A DNA stretch of 29,522 nt from an uncultured Lachnospiraceae bacterium (GCA_910585065.1 CAJUCG010000015.1:1-29522); one strand, 5' to 3'. Shown: positions 1-7,749, numbered from the stretch's first letter. Made by a program: numbers and translations. The notes: a model not told the origin generated them from the letters alone.

Positions 1-1614
1 GTCAATACGCCTTGATTCATGGCGCTCTGTTCCAATAATCTTTAAGCCGCCAAGTTCTGTCACTCCCTCGCCAAGCTTGATATCCGTACCGCGCCCCGCC
101 ATGTTCGTCGCGATCGTCACCGCACCCATCTGCCCTGCATCTGCGACAATCTCCGCCTCAAGTTCATGGAATTTTGCATTCAGGACTTTGTGCGGAATCC
201 CCCGCTTTTTTAAGAGTACACTAAGTTCCTCTGAAGCCTCGATGGTAATCGTGCCAACTAAGACTGGCTGCCCTTTTTGATGAGCATTTGCAATCTCCTC
301 AACCACGGCGGTAAGCTTTTCCTGCTTCGTCTTGTAGACCGCATCATTTAAATCCTTTCTTGCGATCGGGCGGTTTGTCGGCACCTCAACTACATCCATC
401 CCGTAAATTTCGCGGAATTCGTTCTCCTCGGTCAGCGCAGTACCAGTTGCACCACATTTTCTTGTATATTTGTTAAAAAAGTTCTGGAAAGTAATCGTGG
501 CAAGCGTCTTGCTCTCGCGTTTTACCTTGACATGTTCCTTTGCCTCGATCGCCTGGTGCAGACCGTCGGAGTAACGTCTGCCCGGCATGATACGCCCGGT
601 AAAATCATCGACAATCAGCACTTCATCATCCTTGACCACATAGTCTTTGTCCCGTGCCATCAGATAATGCGCGCGCAGCGCGAGAATAATATTGTGCTGG
701 ATTTCAAGATTCTGTGGATCAGCAAGGTTTTCGATATGAAAGAATTTCTCGACTTTCCCGACACCTTCCTCAGTGAGGTTAACATTTTTATCTTTCTCAT
801 TGACCACAAAATCGCCCGACTCCTGCGAGTCCTCACCCATGATAACATCCATCTTTGAAAGTTCTTTTTCGGTTCCCCGCTTTAACTGGCGGGCTAAAAT
901 ATCGCAGGCTTCGTACAGGCTCGTAGATTTCCCGCTCTGCCCGGAAATGATAAGCGGCGTTCTCGCCTCATCAATCAATACCGAGTCCACCTCATCGATA
1001 ATGGCAAAATGCAGATCGCGCATCACAAGCTGCTCCTTGTACTTTACCATATTGTCGCGCAGGTAGTCAAAACCGAATTCATTGTTTGTGCCGTAAGTGA
1101 TATCACAGGCGTAGGCTTCACGCCGCTCGTCACTGTTCATGCTGTTTAAGATACAGCCGACACTAAGACCTAGGAAGCGGTGGATCTGTCCCATCCACTC
1201 CGTATCTCTTTTCGCCAGGTAATCGTTGACCGTGACCACATGAACGCCTTTTCCCTCAAGTGCGTTGAGATAGGAAGGAAATGTTAAAACAAGCGTCTTG
1301 CCCTCGCCGGTTTTCATCTCCGCGATACGGCCCTGGTGCAAAATGATGCCGCCCAGAAGCTGAACATGGTAAGGTCTCTGACCGAGTGTGCGCTTTGCTG
1401 CCTCTCGCACGGTCGCATATGCCTCAACAAGCAGATCATCAAGCGTCTCGCCCTCCTTTAAGCGCTCTTTAAACTCTGCCGTCTTATGCGCAAGTTCCTC
1501 GTCGGAGAGTTTTTCATATTCTGGTTCAAGTGCCTCAATCTGCTCCGCTAGGGGTTCGATCCTCTTAACCTCGCGCTCACTGTGGGTTCCGAATATCTTT
1601 GCAATTAATCCCAT
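1..1614 (-). CDS. secA: SecA preprotein translocase ATPase (N-terminal 538 residues, cut by window edge)
   Basis: SecA is the cytosolic ATPase motor that pushes unfolded preproteins through SecYEG. The frame is open from the ATG at 1614 to base 1, giving 538 codons; the rest lies beyond the left edge. Visible signatures include MKTGEGKT (Walker A, about residue 100), the DYLAKRD motif, the YGTNNEFGFDYLRDN block, IDEVDSVLIDEARTPLIISG (Walker B), DFTGRIMPGRR, a preprotein cross-linking segment, and near the edge the NMAGRGTDI helicase motif. The start follows GGAGGAACAG, a good ribosome site. It has its own promoter at about 1796-1824 and is separated from hpf upstream by a terminator. The order hpf then secA on one strand is also seen in other Firmicutes. 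Identity is essentially certain from the motifs; only the C-terminal part is not seen. Confidence 0.98.
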   Translation of the reverse strand, partial: MGLIAKIFGTHSEREVKRIEPLAEQIEALEPEYEKLSDEELAHKTAEFKERLKEGETLDDLLVEAYATVREAAKRTLGQRPYHVQLLGGIILHQGRIAEMKTGEGKTLVLTFPSYLNALEGKGVHVVTVNDYLAKRDTEWMGQIHRFLGLSVGCILNSMNSDERREAYACDITYGTNNEFGFDYLRDNMVKYKEQLVMRDLHFAIIDEVDSVLIDEARTPLIISGQSGKSTSLYEACDILARQLKRGTEKELSKMDVIMGEDSQESGDFVVNEKDKNVNLTEEGVGKVEKFFHIENLADPQNLEIQHNIILALRAHYLMARDKDYVVKDDEVLIVDDFTGRIMPGRRYSDGLHQAIEAKEHVKVKRESKTLATITFQNFFNKYTRKCGATGTALTEENEFREIYGMDVVEVPTNRPIARKDLNDAVYKTKQEKLTAVVEEIANAHQKGQPVLVGTITIEASEELSVLLKKRGIPHKVLNAKFHELEAEIVADAGQMGAVTIATNMAGRGTDIKLGEGVTELGGLKIIGTERHESRRID

Positions 1615-1795
1615 CTGTTCCTCCATACCGCGGCACTGCGTTTCTTGATTTTCAAACTCTCTGCCGCCTTACAATCTGATTTGTTTTTTCCGCTTTGTGC
1701 GGATCTCCTTATATCAGTGAAAACAGCATTTTCCCTTTCTCCGACACAAGGATTTTAGGCCCGCTTACAGAACAATTCAGTAAGCTTTATATGCC

Positions 1796-1824
1796 ATTGT
1801 ACCATTTCATTGCAAAGGATTCAA
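1796..1824 (-). promoter_or_regulatory. Sigma-A promoter of secA
   Basis: On the minus strand TTGAAT (1824-1819) is followed after 17 bases by TACAAT (1801-1796), with a TGG extension before the -10. The start of transcription would be near 1789, giving a leader of about 175 bases before secA. The poly-T end of the hpf terminator lies just upstream, so secA is probably transcribed independently. Confidence 0.7.
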
Positions 1825-1855
1825 CTAATTTTTGCCCGGAAAACAAATTTTTTTG

Positions 1856-1895
1856 AAAAAAAGCTGACCTGGCATCCTAAAAATGCCAAGCCAGC
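1856..1895 (-). terminator. Rho-independent terminator of hpf
   Basis: The arms at 1883-1895 and 1863-1875 form a 13-pair stem with two imperfect pairs and a 7-base loop. On the minus strand it is followed by seven T (1862-1856). It begins about 20 bases after the hpf stop codon. Confidence 0.85.
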
Positions 1896-1915
1896 TAAAA
1901 AATTTAGCATTACCG

Positions 1916-2446
1916 CTAGAATTCCGGCTCAATAATGCCGTATGTCCCGTTCTTTCTCTTATATACTACATTGACCTCATCTGTGTCTGCACTGCGGAAA
2001 ACATAAAAATTATGCCCGGTTAGCTCCATCTGCACACATGCCTCTTCCGCATCCATCGGCTTCATCGCAAAATGCTTCACCTTGCTAATAATAATCTCTT
2101 CCTCCTCGGTTTCCTCCTCATCGAGAAATGCCTGGCTTAAACTCTGTGCGGACTGCTTCTGATCCACGAGTTTGTTCTTATATTTGCGCAGCTGACGCTC
2201 AATCACTTCCTCAATCAGATCGATGGAGGCATACATATCACTGCTGACCTGCTCCGCGCGAACCACTGTCCCCTTCATCGGGATGGTCACTTCCACCTTC
2301 TGGCGATCCTTCTCCACGCTAAACGTCACATGGACTTCCGTATCCTGTGTAAAATAACGCTCTAGCTTCTTCCCTAATTTCTCATAAACTGCATTCTTTA
2401 ACCCCTCGGTAACATCAATATTTCTCCCGCTGATAATATATTGCAT
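1916..2446 (-). CDS. hpf: Ribosome hibernation promoting factor, long form (HPF/RaiA/YvyD)
   Basis: This 176-residue protein binds the 30S subunit in stationary phase or stress and drives formation of inactive 100S ribosome dimers. Residues 1-95 are the S30AE domain, with MQYIISGRNIDVTEGLK at the start. A charged linker rich in Glu (about 105-118) leads to the C-terminal dimerisation domain, which carries the family pattern ending VVYKRKNGTYGIIEPEF. The length matches long HPF of Firmicutes. The frame stays open upstream to 2569, but the ATG at 2446 is preceded by AAGGAG at 7 bases and starts exactly at the family's conserved N-terminus. A promoter lies at 2549-2577 and a terminator follows. 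Confidence 0.96.
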   Translation of the reverse strand: MQYIISGRNIDVTEGLKNAVYEKLGKKLERYFTQDTEVHVTFSVEKDRQKVEVTIPMKGTVVRAEQVSSDMYASIDLIEEVIERQLRKYKNKLVDQKQSAQSLSQAFLDEEETEEEEIIISKVKHFAMKPMDAEEACVQMELTGHNFYVFRSADTDEVNVVYKRKNGTYGIIEPEF

Positions 2447-2548
2447 AATACCAACTCCTTTTCTGACAAATTCTGTCCGGACACCCCCGATGCCAGATTC
2501 CCTCCCAAAAAAGAATGTATTTTTGACGGTCTTCTCGGACTTGTCTAA

Positions 2549-2577
2549 ATTATATCGTATTTTCACCAAAATTGCAA
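2549..2577 (-). promoter_or_regulatory. Sigma-A promoter of hpf
   Basis: On the minus strand TTGCAA (2577-2572), a 17-base spacer, then TATAAT (2554-2549). It lies about 100 bases upstream of the hpf start codon. The upstream-extended hpf reading frame would begin at 2569, inside this promoter, which supports the shorter start. Confidence 0.8.
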
Positions 2578-2682
2578 GACAAAAAGAGGATTTTTTCCGT
2601 CAATACAAATCGCCCCACTTTTCTTTTTTTTCAATAAATTCATCATAAATCACAAAAAAAATCAAGTATTTCCTCTAAAAAA

Positions 2683-2954
2683 TTATCCACGTTATCCACG
2701 GTGGAATTTGTGGATAATGTGGATAAGTCTGTGTATAACTTGAAAATCCGCAGGATCGGGCAAAGGGATTTGTGGATAAATTGACGATTATTTTTTTTTT
2801 AGTTTCTCCAATTTTTTGTTTTTTATTTTCCTCTTCGATATTTTGTGCAATTTATCCAAATCGGAAATTATCAACTGAAATTTTGTCAAAATTAATTTTC
2901 AGTATTTTCATCCCTGTTCCCGCTTTTCGCTGAATTGTTGAAAATTTATACACA
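2683..2954. promoter_or_regulatory. Cluster of DnaA boxes in AT-rich intergenic DNA
   Basis: The 614-base gap between hpf and the next gene contains many matches to the DnaA box TTATCCACA. TTATCCACG occurs at 2683-2691 and immediately again at 2692-2700. The reverse complement TGTGGATAA occurs at 2709-2717, 2718-2726 and 2771-2779, all perfect. The variant TTATACACA occurs at 2730-2738 (reverse) and 2946-2954 (forward), and TTATCCAAA at 2852-2860 is a one-mismatch site. The flanks are very AT-rich with long A and T runs. This resembles an origin or a DnaA-titration cluster. There is no dnaA, dnaN, rpmH or yidC here, and genes on both sides run on the minus strand, so the main oriC is less likely. 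The sites could also regulate hpf or the motility gene to the right. Confidence 0.75.
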
Positions 2955-2998
2955 GAAATCAAAAAAATTTGAATTCTACACTATTTTCCATAAACTGC

Positions 2999-3026
2999 TT
3001 GCATTTTTCTTAAGATCTGTTATACT
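2999..3026 (+). promoter_or_regulatory. Sigma-A-type promoter of the YjfB-like gene
   Basis: TTGCAT (2999-3004), a 16-base spacer, then TATACT (3021-3026). Transcription would start near 3033, about 28 bases before the ATG. I do not see a clear flagellar sigma-28 box here. Confidence 0.6.
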
Positions 3027-3060
3027 AGAGATACCGTAAATCATAAAGGGGGTGATCGAT

Positions 3061-3276
3061 ATGGATATTCCTTCCTTGTCCATGGCATATTCTCAAGCCA
3101 ATGTGATGAGCCAGGCGGGAACCGCAGTTTTGTCCATGGCACTTGATTCTACCATGCAAGAAAATAATGCTCTGTTAAAGATGATGGATGCCTCTGTGGA
3201 AATGCCAGTTTCCACAAAAATGATGGAGCAGTCCGTCCATCCAAATCTAGGAGCCAATATTGACATCTGCGTTTAA
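3061..3276 (+). CDS. YjfB-type putative motility protein
   Basis: This small 71-residue protein begins MDIPSLSMAYSQANVMSQAG, which matches the YjfB 'putative motility protein' family found in flagellated Firmicutes. The molecular role of that family is not established. It has no signal peptide or membrane span and is rich in Met, Ser and Ala, with predicted helix over residues 10-45. A GTG at 3052 could open the frame three codons earlier. The ATG at 3061 is preferred because it follows AAAGGGGGTGATC, which matches the complement of the 16S rRNA 3' end at 12 of 13 positions, so high translation is expected. It stands alone with its own promoter and terminator, directly beside the DnaA-box cluster. 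Confidence 0.8.
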   Translation: MDIPSLSMAYSQANVMSQAGTAVLSMALDSTMQENNALLKMMDASVEMPVSTKMMEQSVHPNLGANIDICV

Positions 3277-3317
3277 TCTCAGCGGCTATCTTTCGTCCGC
3301 CCTCTGCGCATTAAAAA

Positions 3318-3354
3318 AGCCTGTTCCGGATTTTACTCCAGGGCAGACTTTTTT
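3318..3354 (+). terminator. Terminator after the YjfB-like gene
   Basis: The arms at 3318-3329 and 3338-3349 pair with two mismatches and two G-T pairs around an 8-base loop, and are followed by six T. A run of six A before the stem could make it work in both directions, for the convergent CPBP gene as well. Confidence 0.65.
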
Positions 3355-3379
3355 GTTTCTCTCCGACATATCCCAACGA

Positions 3380-4303
3380 TCAAAGGATTTCATTTAACAC
3401 CATCAACACCAACAAGATCCCAATTCCAATAATCAGCGGCACGGAAAAAAGTTTTATCCCCGCCTTTTTTTCTTTCCCACGCACAAAGAGTGCTTTTACT
3501 ATCTCCCATCTCCCCTCCTTTATCGCAATTTGGCGGTAGATAACAAAAGCAGCCACCACGCCTATCACGGTTATCGGCAGATAGGTGCGCAGCACACTCA
3601 AAAGACTTAGCTTCTCTGTCTCATCCATTAGCTCAAGAGCCTCTCCAAATTCCTGCGGAAAATGTTCAGAAAGCAGATCCATAAGAGACAAAATCACAAC
3701 GGAGGATGCGTTAATACAAAAATGCAATATCATAGAGGAGAGAATAGAGTCCGTAGCTTCTATAATCAGGCAGAACACCATCCCCATCACAAAGGCATAG
3801 GAAAATTGATTCCAGTTCGCGTGCATAATACCAAATAAAAATGCGGAGAGCAGCAGCCCGCCGATAGGGGATACCTGGCGATACTCGTTGTAAAATAATC
3901 CTCGATACACGGACTCTTCAAAAATAGCAGGCAGCAGCGCGATCACAATTAAGCTGCCCAAAAAGGAATGTCCTGTAACAATCTCCGCCATGGTCTGTGT
4001 TGTCGTATTTTCCACAAAGAGCAAGGAGATCGCATTGATTAGACTCATCAGGGGCAGCACCGCAATAAAAAATAGAAAAAGTAAAATCCCAGTGCTTATA
4101 TGTATTTTTTTTAAGCGCACTGTACGCATATAATTGCGTTTCCCGGCAATAATCCACGCTGCACCCGGCGCGACCAACAAAATCTCCGAAAAGAGAAGGC
4201 GCGCACCATAATCCGGAAAGAGCCGGTTAAGTGGCAAAAATGCTGCCGTAAGAGAAACTAGGACAGTAATAAAAAACATCTGGTTTATCTTTTTTATATT
4301 CAT
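3380..4303 (-). CDS. CPBP family intramembrane glutamic protease
   Basis: This 307-residue polytopic membrane protein has about eight hydrophobic segments. The CPBP (CAAX protease/bacteriocin-processing, Abi) signature is clear: E129-E130-x3-R134 (EESVYRGLF), then His161 in FGIMHANW, and His194/Asn198 in MILHFCINAS. These are the residues expected to form the intramembrane active site. The natural substrate cannot be told from sequence; relatives act on membrane peptides, in bacteriocin self-immunity or in prenyl-protein processing. The start ATG follows GCGAGGAAAACG. A good promoter lies upstream at 4327-4355. The last 60 residues contain a basic loop and a final membrane span. It is a single-gene unit, divergent from the CvfB-like gene. 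Confidence 0.88.
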   Translation of the reverse strand: MNIKKINQMFFITVLVSLTAAFLPLNRLFPDYGARLLFSEILLVAPGAAWIIAGKRNYMRTVRLKKIHISTGILLFLFFIAVLPLMSLINAISLLFVENTTTQTMAEIVTGHSFLGSLIVIALLPAIFEESVYRGLFYNEYRQVSPIGGLLLSAFLFGIMHANWNQFSYAFVMGMVFCLIIEATDSILSSMILHFCINASSVVILSLMDLLSEHFPQEFGEALELMDETEKLSLLSVLRTYLPITVIGVVAAFVIYRQIAIKEGRWEIVKALFVRGKEKKAGIKLFSVPLIIGIGILLVLMVLNEIL

Positions 4304-4326
4304 CGTTTTCCTCGCTTTTTTCTTAC

Positions 4327-4355
4327 ATTTTAACCCAAGATTTCGCTTCTGTCAA
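4327..4355 (-). promoter_or_regulatory. Sigma-A promoter of the CPBP protease gene
   Basis: On the minus strand a perfect TTGACA (4355-4350), a 17-base spacer and TAAAAT (4332-4327). It lies about 25 bases upstream of the start codon. Confidence 0.75.
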
Positions 4356-4405
4356 TCACTGTACCAAAAGCCTTTTAATTTACTTTTTTTTCCATATATA
4401 AACAC

Positions 4406-4434
4406 TTGCAAATTCTTTCCATTCATATTATAGT
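4406..4434 (+). promoter_or_regulatory. Sigma-A promoter of the CvfB-like gene
   Basis: TTGCAA (4406-4411), a 17-base spacer, then TATAGT (4429-4434). Transcription near 4441 would give a leader of about 104 bases that contains the nested hairpin at 4456-4516. Confidence 0.7.
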
Positions 4435-4455
4435 TATAAGAACAACGAATCTCAC

Positions 4456-4516
4456 TATTTTATAAGAAAGTCGTATACTTTATCCCTCTGCGATAAAAGG
4501 TTCTTTCTATAAAATA
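4456..4516 (+). promoter_or_regulatory. Nested hairpin in the leader of the CvfB-like gene
   Basis: The outer arms at 4456-4470 and 4503-4516 pair over 14 bases with one bulged A. Inside, 4478-4484 pairs with 4492-4499 (CTTTATC against GATAAAAG, one bulge) around the loop CCTCTGC. The structure ends about 28 bases before the ATG and just before the ribosome site AAAAGGGG. No T-run follows the outer stem, so it is not an ordinary terminator. A control or stability element is possible; function is inference. Confidence 0.5.
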
Positions 4517-4544
4517 AAGATATCATACAGAAAAGGGGCATTCT

Positions 4545-5477
4545 ATGAAACTTGGTGTAGTGCAGGAACTAGAAATTGTGAAAATAACAGAAAATGGCGT
4601 ATATCTTTCTGAGGTGGAGGATAGTACACCGGGCGGCACACAGGCGGAAAAAGGTGAATCGTTTTTTACAAAGCCTTTGCCGGGAGATCTGGCGGTTACA
4701 AAAGTATTACTCCCCAAAAATCAGTCGCCAAAGAATGCGCAGCTTGGAATGCGCCTGTCCGTTTTTTTGTACAAGGACTCCGAAGATCGCCCGATCGCGA
4801 CTACTACGATCCCGCCGCTTACCCTCGGTACTACCGCGATGCTCCCCGTAAAGGAAGTCACAAAGATCGGCGCGTTTTTAAACTGGGGATTGGCAAAGGA
4901 TCTTCTTCTGCCATTCAAGGAGCAGATTGTGCGCGTAAAGACGGGCGACTCTGTGTTGGTCGCGCTCTATGTAGATAAGAGCAATCGTCTGTGTGCAACA
5001 GCAAAGATTTACGATTATCTGCGCACCGATTCTAAGTATCAGGAGAATGACACTGTAACTGGCACTGTCTATGAACTTATTGAAGCTTTTGGTGCTTTTG
5101 TTGCCGTGGATAATTGTTACTCTGCACTGATTCCAAAACAGGAATTATTCCGTCTTCTGCAGCCGGGCGATATTGTGACTGCGCGTGTGTGTAAAGTGCT
5201 GCCGGACGGGAAACTAACGCTCTCCGTAAGGGAACCAGCATACCGCGAACTTCTTGGAGATGCAGAGCTTATCTATGAAAAATTGATTGCTGCCGGAGGC
5301 TTTTTGCCGTACCACGATAAAACTGATCCGGAAACAATCAAACAAGTCTTCGCGCTGAGCAAAAACGCATTTAAGCGCGCTGTTGGTCACCTGTTAAAAG
5401 AGAGAAAGATCACTCTCTCGGATGTCGGGATCAAGGCGGTTGGCGTGGATAGTTCCCACGCACAGCAGATGAAATAG
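4545..5477 (+). CDS. cvfB: CvfB-like S1 RNA-binding protein
   Basis: This 310-residue cytoplasmic protein has the layout of the CvfB/YitL family, which in Firmicutes affects virulence, haemolysin and protease expression through RNA binding. An N-terminal S1-like fold (about 1-60) is followed by S1-type OB folds at about 85-150 (VKEVTKIGAFLNWGLAKDLL) and 165-225 (VTGTVYELIEAFGAFVAVDN). The C-terminal part (about 240-300) looks like the family's winged helix, including FALSKNAFKRAVGHLLKERK. The start follows AAAAGGGGCATTCT. The gene has its own promoter and a structured leader. The exact RNA targets cannot be inferred. Confidence 0.88.
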   Translation: MKLGVVQELEIVKITENGVYLSEVEDSTPGGTQAEKGESFFTKPLPGDLAVTKVLLPKNQSPKNAQLGMRLSVFLYKDSEDRPIATTTIPPLTLGTTAMLPVKEVTKIGAFLNWGLAKDLLLPFKEQIVRVKTGDSVLVALYVDKSNRLCATAKIYDYLRTDSKYQENDTVTGTVYELIEAFGAFVAVDNCYSALIPKQELFRLLQPGDIVTARVCKVLPDGKLTLSVREPAYRELLGDAELIYEKLIAAGGFLPYHDKTDPETIKQVFALSKNAFKRAVGHLLKERKITLSDVGIKAVGVDSSHAQQMK

Positions 5478-5510
5478 TACTGTTATTTATATATTTATTT
5501 CTGAGTACAC

Positions 5511-5615
5511 AAAAAAAGGGGTGTCACACAAAGAAAAAACAATACAAAATATAATGATGTACAATTCTTATCTACACTATATGCTGTATGTCTTTTTCTT
5601 TGTATGACACCCCTT
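5511..5615 (-). terminator. Very long hairpin terminating the comFC-yvyF operon
   Basis: The arms at 5516-5538 and 5593-5615 are 23 bases each and pair at 22 positions, with a 54-base AT-rich loop. On the minus strand the stem is followed by a run of T (complement of A 5511-5517), the pattern of an intrinsic terminator for yvyF. The stem is much longer than usual, and on the plus strand it also follows the CvfB-like gene. Confidence 0.7.
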
Positions 5616-5640
5616 ATCCTTATGGATAACTCCTTTTTTT
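5614..5640 (+). terminator. Possible terminator of the CvfB-like gene
   Basis: TTATCC (5614-5619) and GGATAA (5624-5629) form a 6-pair stem with a TTAT loop, followed after CTCC by seven T (5634-5640). The stem is short and AT-rich, so it is a weak candidate next to the larger hairpin. Confidence 0.35.
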
Positions 5641-5643
5641 CTC

Positions 5644-6048
5644 CTACTTATCTAAGAAACGCATTCTCGCATTTGATTTTGTTTCCTTCTTGACCGGCTC
5701 TTCCCTCGGTGTCTTGTACATTCCGTTGAGTTCATTGGTTAGCTTATTCTTACAGATCCCACAGAAACGTCCAGAACGTATCATCTTGCCGCATTTCTCG
5801 CATGCCAGACCCACGCGGGAATTTTCAGAAAATTCAAGCCTCTCTTCGCGCACCCACTGGCGGATCTGCTGCACGGAAACATCATTGTCCTCCGCTACCT
5901 GATTGATATCCGCATCACGGTTATCATAAATATACGCCTTGACCTCCTGGAATTTGTCTTCCAGAGCTTTCTTGCACGCTTCACACAAAGGGGTACCACC
6001 GATATAATTAAATATCTTACCGCATCCTTTACAATTCCTTACTTCCAT
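5644..6048 (-). CDS. yvyF: YvyF-type flagellar operon protein with two zinc-ribbon motifs
   Basis: This 134-residue protein matches the 'flagellar operon protein' family of Firmicutes (B. subtilis YvyF), which lies after comFC and before flgM in that species. Two Cys pairs at the N-terminus (C6, C9, C22, C25) and two near the C-terminus (C83, C86, C96, C99) form zinc-ribbon motifs. Between them residues 45-72 contain a helix-turn-helix-like stretch (VAEDNDVSVQQIRQWVREER). A role in flagellar gene control is suggested by context in the family but is not proven. The frame continues upstream to 6099, but the ATG at 6048 follows GGAAGGAGAGGCTACAT and begins at the conserved first zinc motif. It lies 20 bases after comFC in the same operon. 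Confidence 0.88.
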   Translation of the reverse strand: MEVRNCKGCGKIFNYIGGTPLCEACKKALEDKFQEVKAYIYDNRDADINQVAEDNDVSVQQIRQWVREERLEFSENSRVGLACEKCGKMIRSGRFCGICKNKLTNELNGMYKTPREEPVKKETKSNARMRFLDK

Positions 6049-6068
6049 ATGTAGCCTCTCCTTCCTTG

Positions 6069-6818
6069 TTAATTTGTGGAAGCACCAATCGCCATACAAA
6101 GAAATACTACCTTCTTTACCCCTGCCTGCCGCAGCACAGCGGCGCAGGCATTCACCGTGCTCCCGGTTGTATATATATCATCCACAAGCATAACACTGTG
6201 GTAGACTGCCTCTTTCTTATCTCTGATGCCAAAAGCATCCTCTAACATTTTCACACGTTCTTTCGGATTTAATTCCTTTAAGCGTTTTGTGCGCTTTACG
6301 CGCACCAGATACTCCCGATCAACCGGAATGCCAAGTGCCCTCCCAATCCGATCCGCAAGCAATTCTGTCTGGTTAAATCCCCGCTCCGCACGCCTTTTTT
6401 GGTGTATCGGCACCGGCAGCAGCACATCTGGATGTTCTCTTTCTATCCTTTTCCCGCACAGACGCACCGCCTCCGCCGCATAAAAATCTGCAAATTCCTT
6501 GCGCGAATGGTATTTAAACGCGCTAAGCGACAATCGTATCTTCTCTTCATACTGCCACACGGCATAGCCGCGCAGATAGTAAAATTCTTTTTTCATACAC
6601 TCGCTGCAATATTCTTTTTCCATCCGGAAAATCTGTCTGCCGCACCGCTTGCAGACAGGTTCGCGGATATAGCAAAGTTTTTTCTGACACTCCCTGTGAA
6701 TCAGTGTCCCCCTCGGCACAACAATCTCCATACAGACCGGACAGCGCCTTGGATAAAAAATCTCCGCAATTCGCCCTGCAGCGTCCATGATATATGAATA
6801 AACTCTCCCTCCCTGCAT
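6069..6818 (-). CDS. comFC: ComF family protein (ComFC-like phosphoribosyltransferase fold)
   Basis: This 249-residue cytosolic protein is a ComFC/GntX homologue. In competent bacteria it is needed for full DNA uptake and transformation. The N-terminus holds zinc-binding Cys pairs (C26, C29, then C44/C49, C56, C59, C71, C74). The rest has the type I phosphoribosyltransferase fold, with DVLLPVPIH (131-139), RGFNQ (146-150) and the PRPP-loop VMLVDDIYTTGST (209-221). The start at 6818 follows a purine-rich GGGGGAGG very closely; the ATG at 6788 is possible but has a poorer ribosome site. It sits 19 bases after the nucleotidyltransferase stop and just before yvyF, the order known from the comF locus. 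Other late competence genes are not in the window. Confidence 0.9.
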   Translation of the reverse strand: MQGGRVYSYIMDAAGRIAEIFYPRRCPVCMEIVVPRGTLIHRECQKKLCYIREPVCKRCGRQIFRMEKEYCSECMKKEFYYLRGYAVWQYEEKIRLSLSAFKYHSRKEFADFYAAEAVRLCGKRIEREHPDVLLPVPIHQKRRAERGFNQTELLADRIGRALGIPVDREYLVRVKRTKRLKELNPKERVKMLEDAFGIRDKKEAVYHSVMLVDDIYTTGSTVNACAAVLRQAGVKKVVFLCMAIGASTN

Positions 6819-6837
6819 TTCCTCCCCCTCTAATTTT

Positions 6838-7749
6838 CTACAATTTCTCCGGATACACTCCCTTTTTGATTAATTCCTGCAATGCACTTACCACCGCATC
6901 CTTGTCTTCCCGGTACGTCACACCAAACCATTTGTCCGGCGTTTCAAGCACCCGCACACGGGCGCGTTTTTGTTGTATCATCGTATCAATCACTTGCGGA
7001 AGCAAATATTCGGATTTTATATTATCTATTCCGCCATTTTTTAAGAAATCTACAAATCCAGCCTTCAGCTCCGGTAAAAAGTCCGGTGTAAGTCCCCACA
7101 TATTCATTGAAACCGCACTGGAAAGCGGCAGGATAACCGGTTCGCCCGAAGCACTCTCACCTACAGCCCTCTCCCTGTCCCCCGCTATATTAAAAGTTTC
7201 CACTACTTTTTTAAGATACCCCGCACTGTCCACATCGCACACGCCACGCGTGACCACGCCATTTTCGCTCAATGTATTGCCAAGAATAAACCCCGCCATA
7301 CAGTAATTCCCTTTTTCTTTGATATCCGCACCTGCCAGAAAATCATGGACTTTTACAAATGCTTCTCTGCCATAATAATCATCCGCATTGATCACGGCAA
7401 ATGGCTCTTTGACTACCGGGAGGCATGATAAAACCGCGTGTCCCGTTCCCCAAGGCTTCTCTCGCCCCTCCGGCACCGAAAACCCCTCCGGCAGAGCAGA
7501 AAGCTCTTGAAACACATATTCTGTCTCTATCTTCTCTTCTACGCGGTTTCCAATAACCGCGCGAAATTCCTTTTCAAGATCTCTTCTGGTAATAAAGACT
7601 ACCTTATCAAAACCCGCCGCCTTCGCATCATATATGGAATAGTCCATAATAATTTCCCCGGATGGTCCCACTTTCTCCAATTGTTTGATCCCACCACCAT
7701 AGCGGCTGCCCATGCCCGCCGCCATAATGACAAGCGTCGTTTTATTCAT
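6838..7749 (-). CDS. Sugar-phosphate nucleotidyltransferase (NTP-transferase fold)
   Basis: This 303-residue protein belongs to the nucleotidyltransferases that join an NTP and a sugar phosphate to make an NDP-sugar. The N-terminal nucleotide loop is VIMAAGMGSRYGG (residues 7-19) followed by K21 and GPSGEIIMDYSIYDA. The metal-binding NADDYYG block follows near residue 127. The C-terminal third (KWFGVTYREDKDAVVSAL) has no left-handed beta-helix, so it is not a GlmU-type bifunctional enzyme. It is closer to the stand-alone family found in Clostridia; the sugar is not determinable. The start at 7749 (MNKTTL) has AGGAG at 7 bases; an upstream start at 7773 has no better site. It lies about 100 bases after recD2. 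Confidence 0.85.
   Translation of the reverse strand: MNKTTLVIMAAGMGSRYGGGIKQLEKVGPSGEIIMDYSIYDAKAAGFDKVVFITRRDLEKEFRAVIGNRVEEKIETEYVFQELSALPEGFSVPEGREKPWGTGHAVLSCLPVVKEPFAVINADDYYGREAFVKVHDFLAGADIKEKGNYCMAGFILGNTLSENGVVTRGVCDVDSAGYLKKVVETFNIAGDRERAVGESASGEPVILPLSSAVSMNMWGLTPDFLPELKAGFVDFLKNGGIDNIKSEYLLPQVIDTMIQQKRARVRVLETPDKWFGVTYREDKDAVVSALQELIKKGVYPEKL

Noticed and set aside
532..858. Plus-strand ORF inside secA, and the other plus-strand frames inside recD2, the kinase, the helicase and mbl
   Set aside because: They overlap conserved minus-strand genes, have no ribosome site and no recognisable protein pattern.
2447..2569. N-terminal extension of HPF
   Set aside because: The ATG at 2446 has a good ribosome site and matches the family N-terminus; the extension overlaps the hpf promoter.
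2683..2954. Main chromosomal origin (oriC)
   Set aside because: The DnaA-box cluster fits, but dnaA, dnaN, rpmH and rnpA are absent, and genes on both sides mostly run on the minus strand instead of diverging. A secondary cluster is favoured.
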